DNA of 64,000 bases from Amycolatopsis sacchari (lineage in GTDB: Bacteria > Actinomycetota > Actinomycetes > Mycobacteriales > Pseudonocardiaceae): NCBI RefSeq assembly GCF_900114035.1, contig NZ_FORP01000018.1, forward strand, positions 62,001 to 126,000, written 5' to 3'. Numbering within the stretch: the first letter of the stretch is position 1; each line of letters opens with the position of its first letter. The notes beneath the pieces are model-generated. The model saw only the letters and a program-made list of their open reading frames with translations. It ran no database searches and was not told the DNA's origin. This document shows, one piece after another, positions 44,616-54,152 of this stretch. Made by a program: the position numbers and the translations under genes.

Positions 44616-46981
44616 TGCTCACCGAGGTCACCACGTCCGAAAGGCATGACTACCGCCTCGTGCCTCCCGCGGTGGTCCTCTGGCTCGGTGTGCTCGCCGG
44701 GCTGCTCTGGACCTGGTGGGCTGCGCTGGTCGGAGGTCTGGCGGCCGCTGGAGTCGCCGGCGCTCTGCTGTGGCGTTGGCGGCGCAGCCGGCCACAGTGG
44801 TTCTCCGGCATCGCCGCACTGCTGCTGGCAGCGGTCCTCCTGGCCGGTCCGCTGGCCGTGCGGCTGCACGACGCCCAGCACGACCCGCTGCGTGCTCTGG
44901 CCGACCGGGCGGCCCCGGCAGTGCTGCACATGGTCGCTGAGGAGCGGCCAAAGCCCGTTCAGTCGGCGGGCTATGCGGGGCAGCAGGCAGGGGCCCGGCT
45001 CGTCGTCATCCCGGCCACCGTGCGTTGGGCGAAAGCGTCCGGTGCTGCCGTCGAGACGACCGGCCGGGTGGTGCTGCTGGCGCCCGTCCAGGGCTGGGCC
45101 GGGCTGTTGCCGGGCCAGGAAGTCACGGCGGGTGGCAGGCTCGCACCGCCCCGGGACGCCGATCTCACGGTTGCCGCCGTCTACGTTCGCGGTCCGCCGA
45201 CCGATCTGGGGCCGGTTTCGTGGTGGCAGCGGGCCGCCGAAGCCACGCGGGCAGCCCTGCGGGGAGCCTGTTCCGTCCTCTCCGAGGACGCCGCGGGTCT
45301 TCTGCCGGGCCTTGTGGTCGGAGACACCAGCGGGATCTCACCCCAGGTGCAGCGGGAGTTCACCGACGCCGGGCTGTCCCACTTGACGGCGGTCAGCGGG
45401 AGCAACCTGGCGGTGGTGGCCGGGGCCGTGTTGCTGCTCCTGCGAGCACTGCGGGTCGGTCCACGGCTGTCGGCGGTGGTGGCGGGTTCCGCGCTCGTCG
45501 GTTTCGTGGTCCTCACGGGCGGCGAGCCGAGCGTCCTGCGGGCCGGTGTCATGGGCGCGGTCGCGCTGCTCGCGCTGGCACTCGGACGCCGCAGGTCGGT
45601 GCTGCCCGCGCTGGCCATCGCGGTGAGCGTCCTGGTGGTCTACGACCCAGCGATGGCCGTGAACTTCGGTTTCGCGCTGTCGGTGCTCGCCACGGCTGGG
45701 CTGGTGCTGCTCGCCCCGCGCTGGGTCGAGGCCATGAGCACGCGCGGGGTGCCGCCGGGCATCGCGGAGGGCCTGGCCGTTCCGCTCGCCGCGTTCCTGG
45801 TCACCGCGCCTGTGCTCGCGGGCATGGCGGGGCAGGTGAGCGTCGTCTCGATCGCCGCGAACGTGCTCGCCGCACCGGTGGTCGCTCCGGCGACGGTGCT
45901 GGGGGTGGTGACGGCGGTGCTGGCGACGTTCTGGCCGGCGGCGGCGCGGCTACCGGCGCTCGCGGCGGGGCCGGAGGCCCACTGGCTCCTGGCGGTCGCA
46001 CGGCACGCCTCGCGGGTACCGGGAGCGGTGCTGCCGTGGCCCGGCGGCTGGTGGGGTGGCGTGCTCGCGCTGGTTGCCGTGGGAGTGCTGGTGGTGCTGC
46101 TGCGTCGGCCCCGGCTGCGAGTGGGGCTCGCGCTCGTCCTGGTGTGCGTGCTGCTGGTGGTCGTGCCGGTCCGCGTGATCGCGCCGGGGTGGCCGCCACG
46201 GAACTGGTCGATGGTGGCCTGTGACGTGGGGCAGGGGGACGCCGAGGTGCTGTCGACGGCCGAACCCGGGCGCGCCGTGGTCGTGGACACGGGGCCCGAA
46301 CCGGGGCCGGTGGACGAATGCCTGGCGAGGCTCGGTGTCGACAGGGTTCCGCTGGTCGTGCTCAGCCACTTGCACGCCGACCACATCAGCGGCCTGGAGT
46401 CCGTCTTCGACGGCCGGTCCGTCGGGGCGGTCGCGGTGGGGCCGGGCCGGATGCCGGCGTGGGCGTGGCGCCAGGTGGCGCAGATCGCCGGGCGCCACGG
46501 GGTGCCCCTGCTCGAACTGGAACTCGGCCGTCGGCTCGACTGGCCCGGACTGTCCTTGGAGGTGATCGGACCGCGTTACCCCGGTCCGCAACAGGAAGGA
46601 GATGACGCGGACGGCACGAACATCAACAACGCCTCGGTCGTGCTGCGGGCTGTCACGCCCGCCGGGCGCGTCCTGCTGACCGGCGACGTGGAGCTGCTGG
46701 CTCAGGGGGATCTGCTCGCCGCGGGCACCGACCTGCACGCGGACGTGCTCAAGGTGCCCCACCACGGCAGCAGGTTCTCGTTGCCGGCATTCCTCTCGGC
46801 CGTCTCGCCGCGGCTTGCGCTCATCAGTGTCGGCGCGGGGAACAGCTACGGCCACCCGAGCAGGTCCACAGTGGACTCACTCGTCGCGGGTGGTGCGCTG
46901 GTCGCCCGCACCGACACCGACGGCGACGCTGCCGTGGTGACGGACAACGGAGGATTGGCGGTGGTGCGCAGGGGAAAGTGA
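44615..46981 (+). CDS. comEC: ComEC/Rec2 family competence protein
   Basis: 788 residues. DNA-uptake channel: an N-terminal DUF4131 segment (helices 1-3), the Competence domain with LPGLVVGDTSGISPQVQREFTDAGLSHLTAVSGSNLAVVAGA and further helices, then a metallo-beta-lactamase domain with SHLHADHISGLE near 585 and LKVPHHGSRFS. The MBL metal ligands are intact, suggesting nuclease activity on the non-transported strand. ATG 44615 shares one base with the comEA stop; GTG 44612 is equally possible. Confidence 0.93.
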   Translation: MLTEVTTSERHDYRLVPPAVVLWLGVLAGLLWTWWAALVGGLAAAGVAGALLWRWRRSRPQWFSGIAALLLAAVLLAGPLAVRLHDAQHDPLRALADRAAPAVLHMVAEERPKPVQSAGYAGQQAGARLVVIPATVRWAKASGAAVETTGRVVLLAPVQGWAGLLPGQEVTAGGRLAPPRDADLTVAAVYVRGPPTDLGPVSWWQRAAEATRAALRGACSVLSEDAAGLLPGLVVGDTSGISPQVQREFTDAGLSHLTAVSGSNLAVVAGAVLLLLRALRVGPRLSAVVAGSALVGFVVLTGGEPSVLRAGVMGAVALLALALGRRRSVLPALAIAVSVLVVYDPAMAVNFGFALSVLATAGLVLLAPRWVEAMSTRGVPPGIAEGLAVPLAAFLVTAPVLAGMAGQVSVVSIAANVLAAPVVAPATVLGVVTAVLATFWPAAARLPALAAGPEAHWLLAVARHASRVPGAVLPWPGGWWGGVLALVAVGVLVVLLRRPRLRVGLALVLVCVLLVVVPVRVIAPGWPPRNWSMVACDVGQGDAEVLSTAEPGRAVVVDTGPEPGPVDECLARLGVDRVPLVVLSHLHADHISGLESVFDGRSVGAVAVGPGRMPAWAWRQVAQIAGRHGVPLLELELGRRLDWPGLSLEVIGPRYPGPQQEGDDADGTNINNASVVLRAVTPAGRVLLTGDVELLAQGDLLAAGTDLHADVLKVPHHGSRFSLPAFLSAVSPRLALISVGAGNSYGHPSRSTVDSLVAGGALVARTDTDGDAAVVTDNGGLAVVRRGK

Positions 46982-46983
46982 AC

Positions 46984-48249
46984 TCAGCTCTGCAGAGCGG
47001 CACGGACCGCGTCGGCCGACGGCGGGACCGTCGCCTTAGGACCGATCCGGCCTTCGACGGCGTCGAGCGTCTTCAGGCCGTCACCGGTGATGAGCAGGAC
47101 GGTCTCCGCCTCGGGGTCGAGCTTGCCGGTCTCGATGAGCTTCTTCGTCGTCGCGACGGTGACCCCGCCCGCGGTCTCGGTGAAGATGCCTTCGGTGCGG
47201 GCCAGCAGCCGGATGCCCTCGACGACCTCCTCGTCGGAGACGTCCTCGATCGCGCCGCCGGTGCGGTTGACGGTGTCGAGCACGTAGGGGCCGTCCGCCG
47301 GGTTGCCGATCGCGAGGGAGCGGGCAATGGTGTTCGGCTTCACCGGCTGGACCACGTCGTGGCCGTTGCGGAACGCCGTCGAAACGGGGGAGCAGCCGGT
47401 GGCCTGGGCGCCGAAGACCTTGTACGGGGTCTCCTCGACCAGGCCGAGCGACCCCAGCTCGCGGAAGCCCTTGTCCACCTTGGTGAGCTGGGAGCCCGAG
47501 GCGATCGGCACGACGATCTGCTCCGGCAGCCGCCAGCCCAGCTGCTCGGCGACCTCGAAGGCCAGCGTCTTCGAACCCTCCGAGTAGTACGGCCGGACGT
47601 TGACGTTGACGAACGCCCACGTCTCGTTCTCGGCGGCGAGCTGCGTCGCGAGCCGGTTGACGTCGTCGTAGTTGCCGTCGACCGCGATGAGGTTGCCGTC
47701 GTAGACGGCGGTGGTGAGGATCTTGGCGCGTTCGAGGGAGGAGGGGATCAGCACGACGGACTGCCAGCCCGCGCGGGCTGCGGCCGCAGCGACGGCGTTG
47801 GCCAGGTTGCCGGTCGACGGGCAGGCGAGGGTGTCGAACCCGAACTCGCGGGCCGCGGCCAGCGCGACGGCGACGACGCGGTCCTTGAACGAGTGGGTGG
47901 GGTTGCCGGTGTCGTCCTTGACCCAGACCCGCTTGAGGCCCAAGGCCTTCGCGAGCCGGTCGGCGCGCACCAGCCGCGTACAGCCCGGCTCGGTGTTGGG
48001 GATCTCCTCGACGTTCGAGGGCACCGGCAGCAGCTTCTTGTAGCGCCAGATGTTGCGGGGGCCGGACTCGATGTCCTCGCGGCGGACCCGGCCGAAGTCG
48101 TAGGCGACCTCGAGGGGCGAGAAGTCCTCCGCGGAGACGAACTCGGGCGCGAGCGGCTGGCGGTGGCCCTCCTCCTTCGACACCAGCTCCACGGCGGGGC
48201 CGAGGTCGACGGTGCGCTGGGTGGAGGTCGAGCTGAGGGCTGCGGTCAT
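46984..48249 (-). CDS. Threonine synthase-like PLP enzyme under SAM riboswitch control
   Basis: 421 residues. Fold-type II PLP enzyme: lysine Schiff base Lys122 in GNPTHSFKDR, the phosphate cup SGSQ- and STGNLANA-type segments, and CSPVSTAFRNG. It looks like threonine synthase (acts on O-phosphohomoserine) but is longer than mycobacterial ThrC and is not with thrA/thrB. A SAM-I riboswitch precedes it, a methionine-pathway signal. From memory, Streptomyces has a related enzyme (MetM) making homocysteine from O-phosphohomoserine with a sulfur-carrier protein; this gene may be its counterpart. ATG 48249 has AAAGGA 8 nt upstream. Its stop is 2 nt from the comEC stop. Confidence 0.85.
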   Translation of the reverse strand: MTAALSSTSTQRTVDLGPAVELVSKEEGHRQPLAPEFVSAEDFSPLEVAYDFGRVRREDIESGPRNIWRYKKLLPVPSNVEEIPNTEPGCTRLVRADRLAKALGLKRVWVKDDTGNPTHSFKDRVVAVALAAAREFGFDTLACPSTGNLANAVAAAAARAGWQSVVLIPSSLERAKILTTAVYDGNLIAVDGNYDDVNRLATQLAAENETWAFVNVNVRPYYSEGSKTLAFEVAEQLGWRLPEQIVVPIASGSQLTKVDKGFRELGSLGLVEETPYKVFGAQATGCSPVSTAFRNGHDVVQPVKPNTIARSLAIGNPADGPYVLDTVNRTGGAIEDVSDEEVVEGIRLLARTEGIFTETAGGVTVATTKKLIETGKLDPEAETVLLITGDGLKTLDAVEGRIGPKATVPPSADAVRAALQS

Positions 48250-48264
48250 CGCGAGGTTCCTTTC

Positions 48265-48393
48265 CTCATCTGTCCCGCTGACGCGGGCCGGAATTGGCAC
48301 CGTGGTCGTCAGCTACCTCGCGGAATCGAGATGACAGGCTGACGCCGGTTGCCGGGGCTTCATCGGGCCGTTCCCTCTGCCCCTCTGGATGAG
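48265..48393 (-). promoter_or_regulatory. SAM-I (S-box) riboswitch
   Basis: Read on the minus strand: P1 5' strand CTCATC (48393-48388), then CAGAGGGGCAGAGGGAACGG, CCCGATGAAGCCCCGGCAACC (the S-box core), a long P3 (GTCAGC...GCTGAC), GGTGCCAATTCC, a P4 hairpin CCCGC-GTCA-GCGGG, and P1 3' strand GATGAG (48270-48265). All parts are in the S-box order; P4 argues against the SAM-IV class. P1 ends one base before the AAAGGA ribosome site and there is no terminator hairpin, so control is probably translational. Confidence 0.9.
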
Positions 48394-48508
48394 CGGTATT
48401 CGGTTGTCAGGGCCGCGGCGCGTGCAACGCGGCCGTTACAAACATACGACACCGTCGGCTGCCGACGCCATGCCCCTGCGGGCTTCGTCACCGTGGCAGG
48501 ATCGTGAG

Positions 48509-49489
48509 GTGACCTCGCCAGCCACCACCACGTCGCCGCTGCACCTCGTCCTCGGCGAAGAGGAACTGCTCGTCGAGCGCGCGATCAGGGCCGCGCTCGA
48601 CTCGGCCCGCCTGGTCGACCCGACCACCGACATGACGCGGACCAAGGTGTCGGACCTCACCGCGCCCGCGCTGGCCGAGCTGGTCAGCCCGTCGCTGTTC
48701 AGCGAGGGCAGGGTGATCGTGCTCGACGCCGCGCAGGACATCTCGCAGGAGCTGGCGGACGCGGTGCTGTCGTACGTGAAATCCCCTGCCGACGGGGTGG
48801 TCCTCGTCGTCGTGCACACCGGTGGCGGCCGCAGCAAGGCCGCCAAGGCGCTGCCCGCGGCGCTCCGGAAGGCGGGGGCGCAGGTCACGGAGTGCCCGAA
48901 GATCACCAAGCCCGCCGAACGGGAGGCGTTCGTCCGCAACGAGATCCGGCAGGCGGGCGGCCGGATCGACGCGACCGCCGTCGCCGCGCTGATCGACGCG
49001 GTGGGTTCGGACCTGCGGGAGCTCGCCTCTGCGGCGGCCCAGCTGGTCGCGGACTCGGGCGGCAAGGTCGACGAGGACGCGGTGCGCCGCTACCACCGGG
49101 GCCGCGCCGACGTCACGGGCTTCGCGGTCGCGGAGAAGGCCGTCGCGGGGGATCGGGCGGCGGCGCTGGAGTCGATGCGCTGGGCGATGCAGATCGGTGT
49201 TCCGCACGTGCTGGTGGCCGACGCCCTCGCCGACGCCGTGCGTACGATCGCGCGCGTGTCGGCTGCCGGTCGCGGCAACCCGAACCAGATGGCCGGTGCG
49301 CTGGGCATGCCGCCGTGGAAGATTCGCAAAGCCCAAGGTCAGGCGCGCGGCTGGGGCGCGGAGGGCCTGAACAAGGCGATGGCGATCGTCGCGCGCGTCA
49401 ACGCCGAGGTGAAGGGCGCCGCCGCCGACCCGTCCTACGCGCTCGAACGAGCGGTCCTGGACCTCGTCGAAGCCCGCGACCTGCGCTGA
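48509..49489 (+). CDS. holA: DNA polymerase III subunit delta
   Basis: 326 residues. Clamp-loader wrench subunit. N-terminal LHLVLGEEELLVERAIRAAL, SLFSEGRVIVLDAAQ, the KSPADGVVLVVVH segment, and the collar domain ending AEVKGAAADPSYALERAVLDLV. GTG 48509 (MTSPATTTSPLHLVLGEEE) fits the family; the frame opens 40 codons earlier over the riboswitch promoter region. Position after comEC and before rpsT matches mycobacteria apart from the inserted PLP gene. Confidence 0.93.
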   Translation: MTSPATTTSPLHLVLGEEELLVERAIRAALDSARLVDPTTDMTRTKVSDLTAPALAELVSPSLFSEGRVIVLDAAQDISQELADAVLSYVKSPADGVVLVVVHTGGGRSKAAKALPAALRKAGAQVTECPKITKPAEREAFVRNEIRQAGGRIDATAVAALIDAVGSDLRELASAAAQLVADSGGKVDEDAVRRYHRGRADVTGFAVAEKAVAGDRAAALESMRWAMQIGVPHVLVADALADAVRTIARVSAAGRGNPNQMAGALGMPPWKIRKAQGQARGWGAEGLNKAMAIVARVNAEVKGAAADPSYALERAVLDLVEARDLR

Positions 49490-49832
49490 CGCGGCATGGA
49501 GACGGGGCGGCTCGCGAGGGCGGTGACGCAGCCGTGGCGCCACAGGTCGCGGTGAGGCCTGCGCGATGGTGACGATCGCTCGCGACGTGAGGTCAAGCCC
49601 GCGATTTGCAGGAATGGCGGCCGCAGCACGACGGCAGCGGCATGCGGCGACGCCATGACCTGGCTGATGCTCCCCAGGTGAGCTGAGCCGGGGCGCCGCT
49701 GCGAACGGCCGCGACCCGCGCGAAACCGTAGCCGCCTCTGTTCACGCTCCCGGTCGCCACTGCCCCCGAAAACGCGGAAGCCCGCCACGCATGACGCATG
49801 GCGGGCTTCCGGGAAAGAAAGCGGCAGGCAGC
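49490..49832. other. Intergenic stretch between holA and rpsT
   Basis: 343 bp between convergent genes. Apart from the rpsT terminator at its right end I see no gene, RNA or repeat in it; reading frames on both strands are short and unlike known proteins. Confidence 0.6.
49775..49811 (-). terminator. rpsT terminator
   Basis: A perfect 13-bp stem (49775-49787 with 49799-49811) around an 11-nt loop. On the minus strand it is followed by GCGTTTTCGG, a short T run, 21 nt after the rpsT stop. Confidence 0.85.
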
Positions 49833-50093
49833 TCAGAGCTGGTTGGCGCGCTTCGCGATCGCGGACTTCTTGTTCGCGGCCTGGTTCGGGTGGATGACAC
49901 CCTTGCTGGCGGCCTTGTCCAGCTTCTTCGCGGCGGCCTTCTGCAGCTCGATCGCCTTTTCCTTGTCGCCGGCCTCGGCGGCCTCGCGGAACTTGCGGAT
50001 CGCGGTCTTCACCGAGGACTTGATCGACTGGTTGCGCTGGCGCGCCTTCTCGTTGGTCTGGATACGCTTGATCTGGGACTTGATGTTGGCCAC
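49833..50093 (-). CDS. rpsT: 30S ribosomal protein S20
   Basis: 86 residues, from GTG 50093 ([20 protein letters not shown]), with AAGGAG 9 nt upstream. Ends [25 protein letters not shown], the S20 signature. The frame runs 50 codons further upstream without similarity. Lies convergent to holA as in mycobacteria. Confidence 0.97.
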   Translation of the reverse strand: MANIKSQIKRIQTNEKARQRNQSIKSSVKTAIRKFREAAEAGDKEKAIELQKAAAKKLDKAASKGVIHPNQAANKKSAIAKRANQL

Positions 50094-50319
50094 GCTGGCG
50101 CTCCTTGATCTTTTCGGCGGATCTCGCTGCCGCGTCTCAGTGGCCCCGGCGGACCGGGTTTCCTCCCTGGCGGAATGCCACACGGCAACGGTCGTCAAGG
50201 CTACCAGCCGGCCCGCGGACGCCCACGTGGTGCCCCGGGCCACTCAGCGCCCGATCCCGCACCGCGGTCGGCCCGGCCGCCTGATCTACTCGGGAGGCCT
50301 GTGAAAGGGGGAAGGCTCG

Positions 50320-51183
50320 GTGAACGGTACTGCCCTCGCGCTCGTCCTGGTCGCCGCCGTGGTGCACGCCGGGTGGAACCTCGCGGCCAAGCGCGTCGCG
50401 GGCGGGGGTGCCGCCTTCGTCTTCCTCTACTACACCGTGAGCGCTGTCGTGTGCGTGCCGGTCGCCGTCGTCGCGCTCGTCGTCGAGGCCGGGCGGCCCC
50501 AGTGGACCTGGCTGCTCGCCGCCGTGCTCACCGCGGTCTTCCACGTCGCCTACGGCACCGTCCTGCAACGCGGCTACGCCGTCGGCGACCTGTCCGTCGT
50601 CTACCCCCTCGCCCGCGGCAGCGGCCCGCTGCTGTCCGTGTTCGCGGCCGTCGTCCTGCTCGGCGAACGGCCCGGGGTGCTGGGCCTGATCGGCGCACTG
50701 CTCGTCGTCGCCGGGGTGCTGCTCATCGGCAGCGGACGCGGGGAGACCCACCTCGACCCGCGGGCTCGGCGTGCCGGGATCTTCTACGGCCTGCTCACCG
50801 GCGCCACGATCGCCGCGTACACGCTTTGGGACGACCACTCCGTCAACGCGCTCGGCGTCCCGCCACTGGTCTACTTCAGCACCGGCGCCCTCCTGCAGAG
50901 CGCACTGCTCGCCCCGCTCGCCGCCCGCGGGGACGTGCGTGGGCTGTGGCGCGCGCACCGCCGGGAAGTGCTGCTCGTCGGCGTGCTGTCACCCGTCGCG
51001 TACCTGCTCGTCCTCTACGCGATGCGGCTCGCGCCGGTCAGCCTCGTCGCGCCGGCCCGCGAGGTCAGCATCGTGCTGGGCGGGCTCGCCGGGTGGCTCG
51101 TGCTGGGCGAGGCCGACCCCGGGCGCCGCCTCGTGGGCTCGGTCGTCGTACTGGCCGGGATTGCGGCGATTGCCGCTTCCTGA
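50320..51183 (+). CDS. EamA/DMT family transporter
   Basis: 287 residues, ten helices in two EamA repeats: ALVLVAAVVHAGWNLAAKRVAGGGAAFVFLYY opens repeat 1, YPLARGSGPLLSVFAAVVLLGERPGVLGLIGALLVVAGVLLI closes it, and LYAMRLAPVSLVAPAREVSIVLGGLAGWLVLGEAD closes repeat 2. Metabolite exporter of unknown substrate. GTG 50320 has AAAGGGGGAAGG upstream. A VOC gene follows 13 nt later. Confidence 0.87.
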   Translation: MNGTALALVLVAAVVHAGWNLAAKRVAGGGAAFVFLYYTVSAVVCVPVAVVALVVEAGRPQWTWLLAAVLTAVFHVAYGTVLQRGYAVGDLSVVYPLARGSGPLLSVFAAVVLLGERPGVLGLIGALLVVAGVLLIGSGRGETHLDPRARRAGIFYGLLTGATIAAYTLWDDHSVNALGVPPLVYFSTGALLQSALLAPLAARGDVRGLWRAHRREVLLVGVLSPVAYLLVLYAMRLAPVSLVAPAREVSIVLGGLAGWLVLGEADPGRRLVGSVVVLAGIAAIAAS

Positions 51184-51196
51184 TGGAGTGCTATGC

Positions 51197-51577
51197 ATGG
51201 AGGTGCTGAGCAGCCGCGTCCTGCTGCGGCCCGCGGACCCGGAGAAGTCCACCGCGTTCTACCGCGACGCACTGGGCTTGGCGATCTACCGGACCTTCCC
51301 CGGCGGCACGGTGTTCTTCCTCGGCCAGGGGCTGCTCGAAGTGTCCGAGCACGGCGACGGTGGCCCCGCCGGACCGGCCGGGCTGTGGCTGCAGGTCCGC
51401 GACCTCGACGCCACCCTCGCGGAACTCGCCGCGCGTGGCGTGACCCCCGACCGGGAGCCCCGGCTGGAGCCGTGGGGCCTGCGCGAGGCGTGGCTCTCCG
51501 ACCCGGACGGCATCCGCATCGTGCTCGTCGAGGTCCCCGCCGACCACCCCATCCGGACCGACGTGCGGGCGCAGTGA
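51197..51577 (+). CDS. VOC family protein (glyoxalase/bleomycin-resistance fold)
   Basis: 126 residues, two VOC modules: [30 protein letters not shown] and [52 protein letters not shown]. The pattern [15 protein letters not shown] is common in antibiotic-binding and dioxygenase members; the ligand is unknown. ATG 51197 is 13 nt after the EamA stop, so it may be expressed with it. Confidence 0.8.
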   Translation: MEVLSSRVLLRPADPEKSTAFYRDALGLAIYRTFPGGTVFFLGQGLLEVSEHGDGGPAGPAGLWLQVRDLDATLAELAARGVTPDREPRLEPWGLREAWLSDPDGIRIVLVEVPADHPIRTDVRAQ

Positions 51578-51587
51578 GCTTCCTGCG

Positions 51588-52187
51588 CTAAGAAGCAGCC
51601 GCGGCACGCAGTTCCGCCGCGGGGCCACCGAAACCGGGCGCGTCCCACGTCCAGGTCTGCAGGTCCGTGAACCCGGCGACGGCGACCTCGGCGGCCAGCT
51701 GGTGCCGGGGCACGGGCAGGACCTGCTCGTGCACGGACAGCACGAGGCGGCCGCCGGGGCGCAGGACGCGGTGCAGCTCCGCGAGCGCGGTGGCGCGGTT
51801 TTCCCACAGCTGCACGTTGTTGACGCTCACGACGACGTCCACCGACGCGTCCGGCTGCCCCGTGCCCGCCGCGGTCCCGTTCCGGAGTTCCGCGTCGGGA
51901 CACCGGGCGCGGCAGGACGCGAGCATCTCCTCCGACGGGTCCACGCCGATCACCTTCGCGGCGCGCTCGGCGGCGGCGGCCAGGCCCACGCCGGGACCGG
52001 GCCCGACGACGAGGACGGTTTCGGACTTCGTGACGCCCGCCACTTCGACGACGTGGCGTTCCGTCGCCGCGTTGCCCCAGGCCATCACGGCGCCACCCAC
52101 TCTGCCCAGCGCGCCACGGGGGTGGCCGAAGGCCCTGTCCAGCAGTTTGCCGAGGAAACCGGTGCGGGGAGCGATCGCAGTACTCAT
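51588..52187 (-). CDS. Class I SAM-dependent methyltransferase
   Basis: 199 residues. Motif [21 protein letters not shown], motif [20 protein letters not shown], then [40 protein letters not shown]. The first 45 residues form a helical cap ([23 protein letters not shown]). Substrate unknown. A GGAGG lies very close to the ATG. Convergent with the VOC gene, divergent from lepA. Confidence 0.82.
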   Translation of the reverse strand: MSTAIAPRTGFLGKLLDRAFGHPRGALGRVGGAVMAWGNAATERHVVEVAGVTKSETVLVVGPGPGVGLAAAAERAAKVIGVDPSEEMLASCRARCPDAELRNGTAAGTGQPDASVDVVVSVNNVQLWENRATALAELHRVLRPGGRLVLSVHEQVLPVPRHQLAAEVAVAGFTDLQTWTWDAPGFGGPAAELRAAAAS

Positions 52188-52298
52188 ACCTCCAGGTCAG
52201 CACGCGCGGCGCCGGGTGGCATCGGGGATGACCCGGAAATGCCCCCGCACCGGGCATGGGAGACTGGAGGAGCACCCACGACCGAGCCGAGGATTTCA

Positions 52299-54146
52299 GT
52301 GACCTTCGCCGACACCACGTTCACGCCACCGGAGCTGATCCGGAACTTCTGCATCATCGCGCACATCGACCACGGGAAGTCGACCCTGGCCGACCGCATG
52401 CTGCAGCTCACGGGCGTCGTCGAGGAACGGGCCATGCGGGCCCAGTACCTCGACCGGATGGACATCGAGCGCGAGCGCGGCATCACGATCAAGGCCCAGA
52501 ACGTCCGCCTGCCGTGGCAGGTGGCGGGGCAAGACCACGTCCTGCACCTGATCGACACGCCGGGGCACGTCGACTTCACCTACGAGGTCTCCCGCGCGCT
52601 GGAGGCCTGCGAGGGCGCGATCCTGCTGGTCGACGCCGCGCAGGGGATCGAGGCGCAGACGCTGGCGAACCTCTACCTCGCGCTGGACAAGGACCTGCAC
52701 ATCATCCCGGTCCTCAACAAGATCGACCTGCCCGCGGCCGACCCGGACAAGTACGCCGCCGAGCTCGCGCACATCATCGGCTGCGACCCGGGTGACGTGC
52801 TGCGCGTGTCCGCCAAGACCGGGCAGGGCGTGCGGGAGCTGCTCGACGAGGTGGTGCGCCAGGTGCCGCCGCCGCAGGGCGACGCCGACGCGCCGGCCCG
52901 TGCGATGATCTTCGACTCGGTGTACGACACCTACCGCGGCGTCGTCACCTACATCCGCGTCGTGGACGGCAAGATCACGCCGCGCGAGCGGATCCGGATG
53001 ATGTCCACCGGCGCCACGCACGAGCTGCTGGAGGTCGGGATCATCTCGCCGGAGCCGAAGCCCAGCGCGGGTCTCGGGGTCGGCGAGGTGGGCTACCTGA
53101 TCACCGGTGTGAAGGACGTGCGCCAGTCGCGGGTCGGTGACACCGTGACCAGCGAGCGCAAGGGCGCGACGCAGCCGCTGACGGGGTACCGCGAGCCGAA
53201 GCCGATGGTGTACTCGGGGCTGTACCCGGTGGACGGTTCGGACTACCCGGAGCTGCGTGAGGCGCTGGAGAAGCTGCAGCTCAACGACGCCGCGCTGACG
53301 TTCGAGCCGGAGACGTCCGTGGCGCTGGGCTTCGGGTTCCGCTGCGGCTTCCTCGGCCTGCTGCACCTGGAGATCACGCGGGACCGGCTGGAGCGCGAGT
53401 TCGGCCTCGACCTGATCTCCACCGCACCGAACGTGGTGTACCGCGTCGTGCTGGAGGACGGCAGCGAGCACACGGTCACGAACCCGTCGGACTGGCCGAC
53501 CGGGTACAAGATCGCCGAGGTGCACGAGCCGCTGTCGAAGGTCACGGTCATCGCGCCCGCCGAGTTCATCGGCGCGATCATGGAGCTGTGCCAGAGCAAG
53601 CGCGGTCAGCTGCTGGGCATGGACTACCTGTCCGAGGACCGCGTCGAGCTGCGGTACAACCTGCCGCTCGCGGAGATCATCTTCGACTTCTTCGACTCGC
53701 TGAAGTCCCGCACCCGCGGGTACGCCTCGCTGGACTACGAGGAGGCGGGCGAGCAGGCCGCCGACCTGGTCAAGGTGGACATCCTGCTGCAGGGCGAGCC
53801 GGTGGACGCGTTCTCCGCGATCGTCCACAAGGACGCGGCGTTCAGCTACGGCAACCGGATGGCGACGCGGCTGCGTGAGCTGATCCCGCGGCAGCAGTTC
53901 GAGGTGCCGATCCAGGCGGCGGTCGGCTCGCGGATCATCGCGCGCGAGACGATCAGGGCGATCCGCAAGGACGTGCTGGCGAAGTGCTACGGCGGTGACA
54001 TCTCGCGGAAGCGGAAGCTGCTGGAGAAGCAGAAGGAAGGCAAGAAGCGGATGAAGAGCATCGGGCGGGTCGAGGTCCCGCAGGAGGCCTTCGTCGCGGC
54101 GTTGTCGACCACCGAGCCCGCCGAGAAGGGCAAGGGCAAGAAGTAG
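52299..54146 (+). CDS. lepA: Elongation factor 4 (LepA)
   Basis: 615 residues. Ribosomal back-translocase-type GTPase. P-loop AHIDHGKST at 21-29, G2 [10 protein letters not shown]3 [13 protein letters not shown]4 NKIDLPAAD; then domain II, EF-G-like domains and the LepA-specific C-terminus ([37 protein letters not shown]). GTG 52299 with GAGGA 5 nt upstream gives a normal N-terminus; longer frames cover the methyltransferase complement. Confidence 0.97.
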   Translation: MTFADTTFTPPELIRNFCIIAHIDHGKSTLADRMLQLTGVVEERAMRAQYLDRMDIERERGITIKAQNVRLPWQVAGQDHVLHLIDTPGHVDFTYEVSRALEACEGAILLVDAAQGIEAQTLANLYLALDKDLHIIPVLNKIDLPAADPDKYAAELAHIIGCDPGDVLRVSAKTGQGVRELLDEVVRQVPPPQGDADAPARAMIFDSVYDTYRGVVTYIRVVDGKITPRERIRMMSTGATHELLEVGIISPEPKPSAGLGVGEVGYLITGVKDVRQSRVGDTVTSERKGATQPLTGYREPKPMVYSGLYPVDGSDYPELREALEKLQLNDAALTFEPETSVALGFGFRCGFLGLLHLEITRDRLEREFGLDLISTAPNVVYRVVLEDGSEHTVTNPSDWPTGYKIAEVHEPLSKVTVIAPAEFIGAIMELCQSKRGQLLGMDYLSEDRVELRYNLPLAEIIFDFFDSLKSRTRGYASLDYEEAGEQAADLVKVDILLQGEPVDAFSAIVHKDAAFSYGNRMATRLRELIPRQQFEVPIQAAVGSRIIARETIRAIRKDVLAKCYGGDISRKRKLLEKQKEGKKRMKSIGRVEVPQEAFVAALSTTEPAEKGKGKK

Positions 54147-54152
54147 CGGGGT

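Noticed and set aside
48265-48393. SAM-IV class riboswitch
   Set aside because: A P4 hairpin and the S-box spacing are present, which fit SAM-I better.
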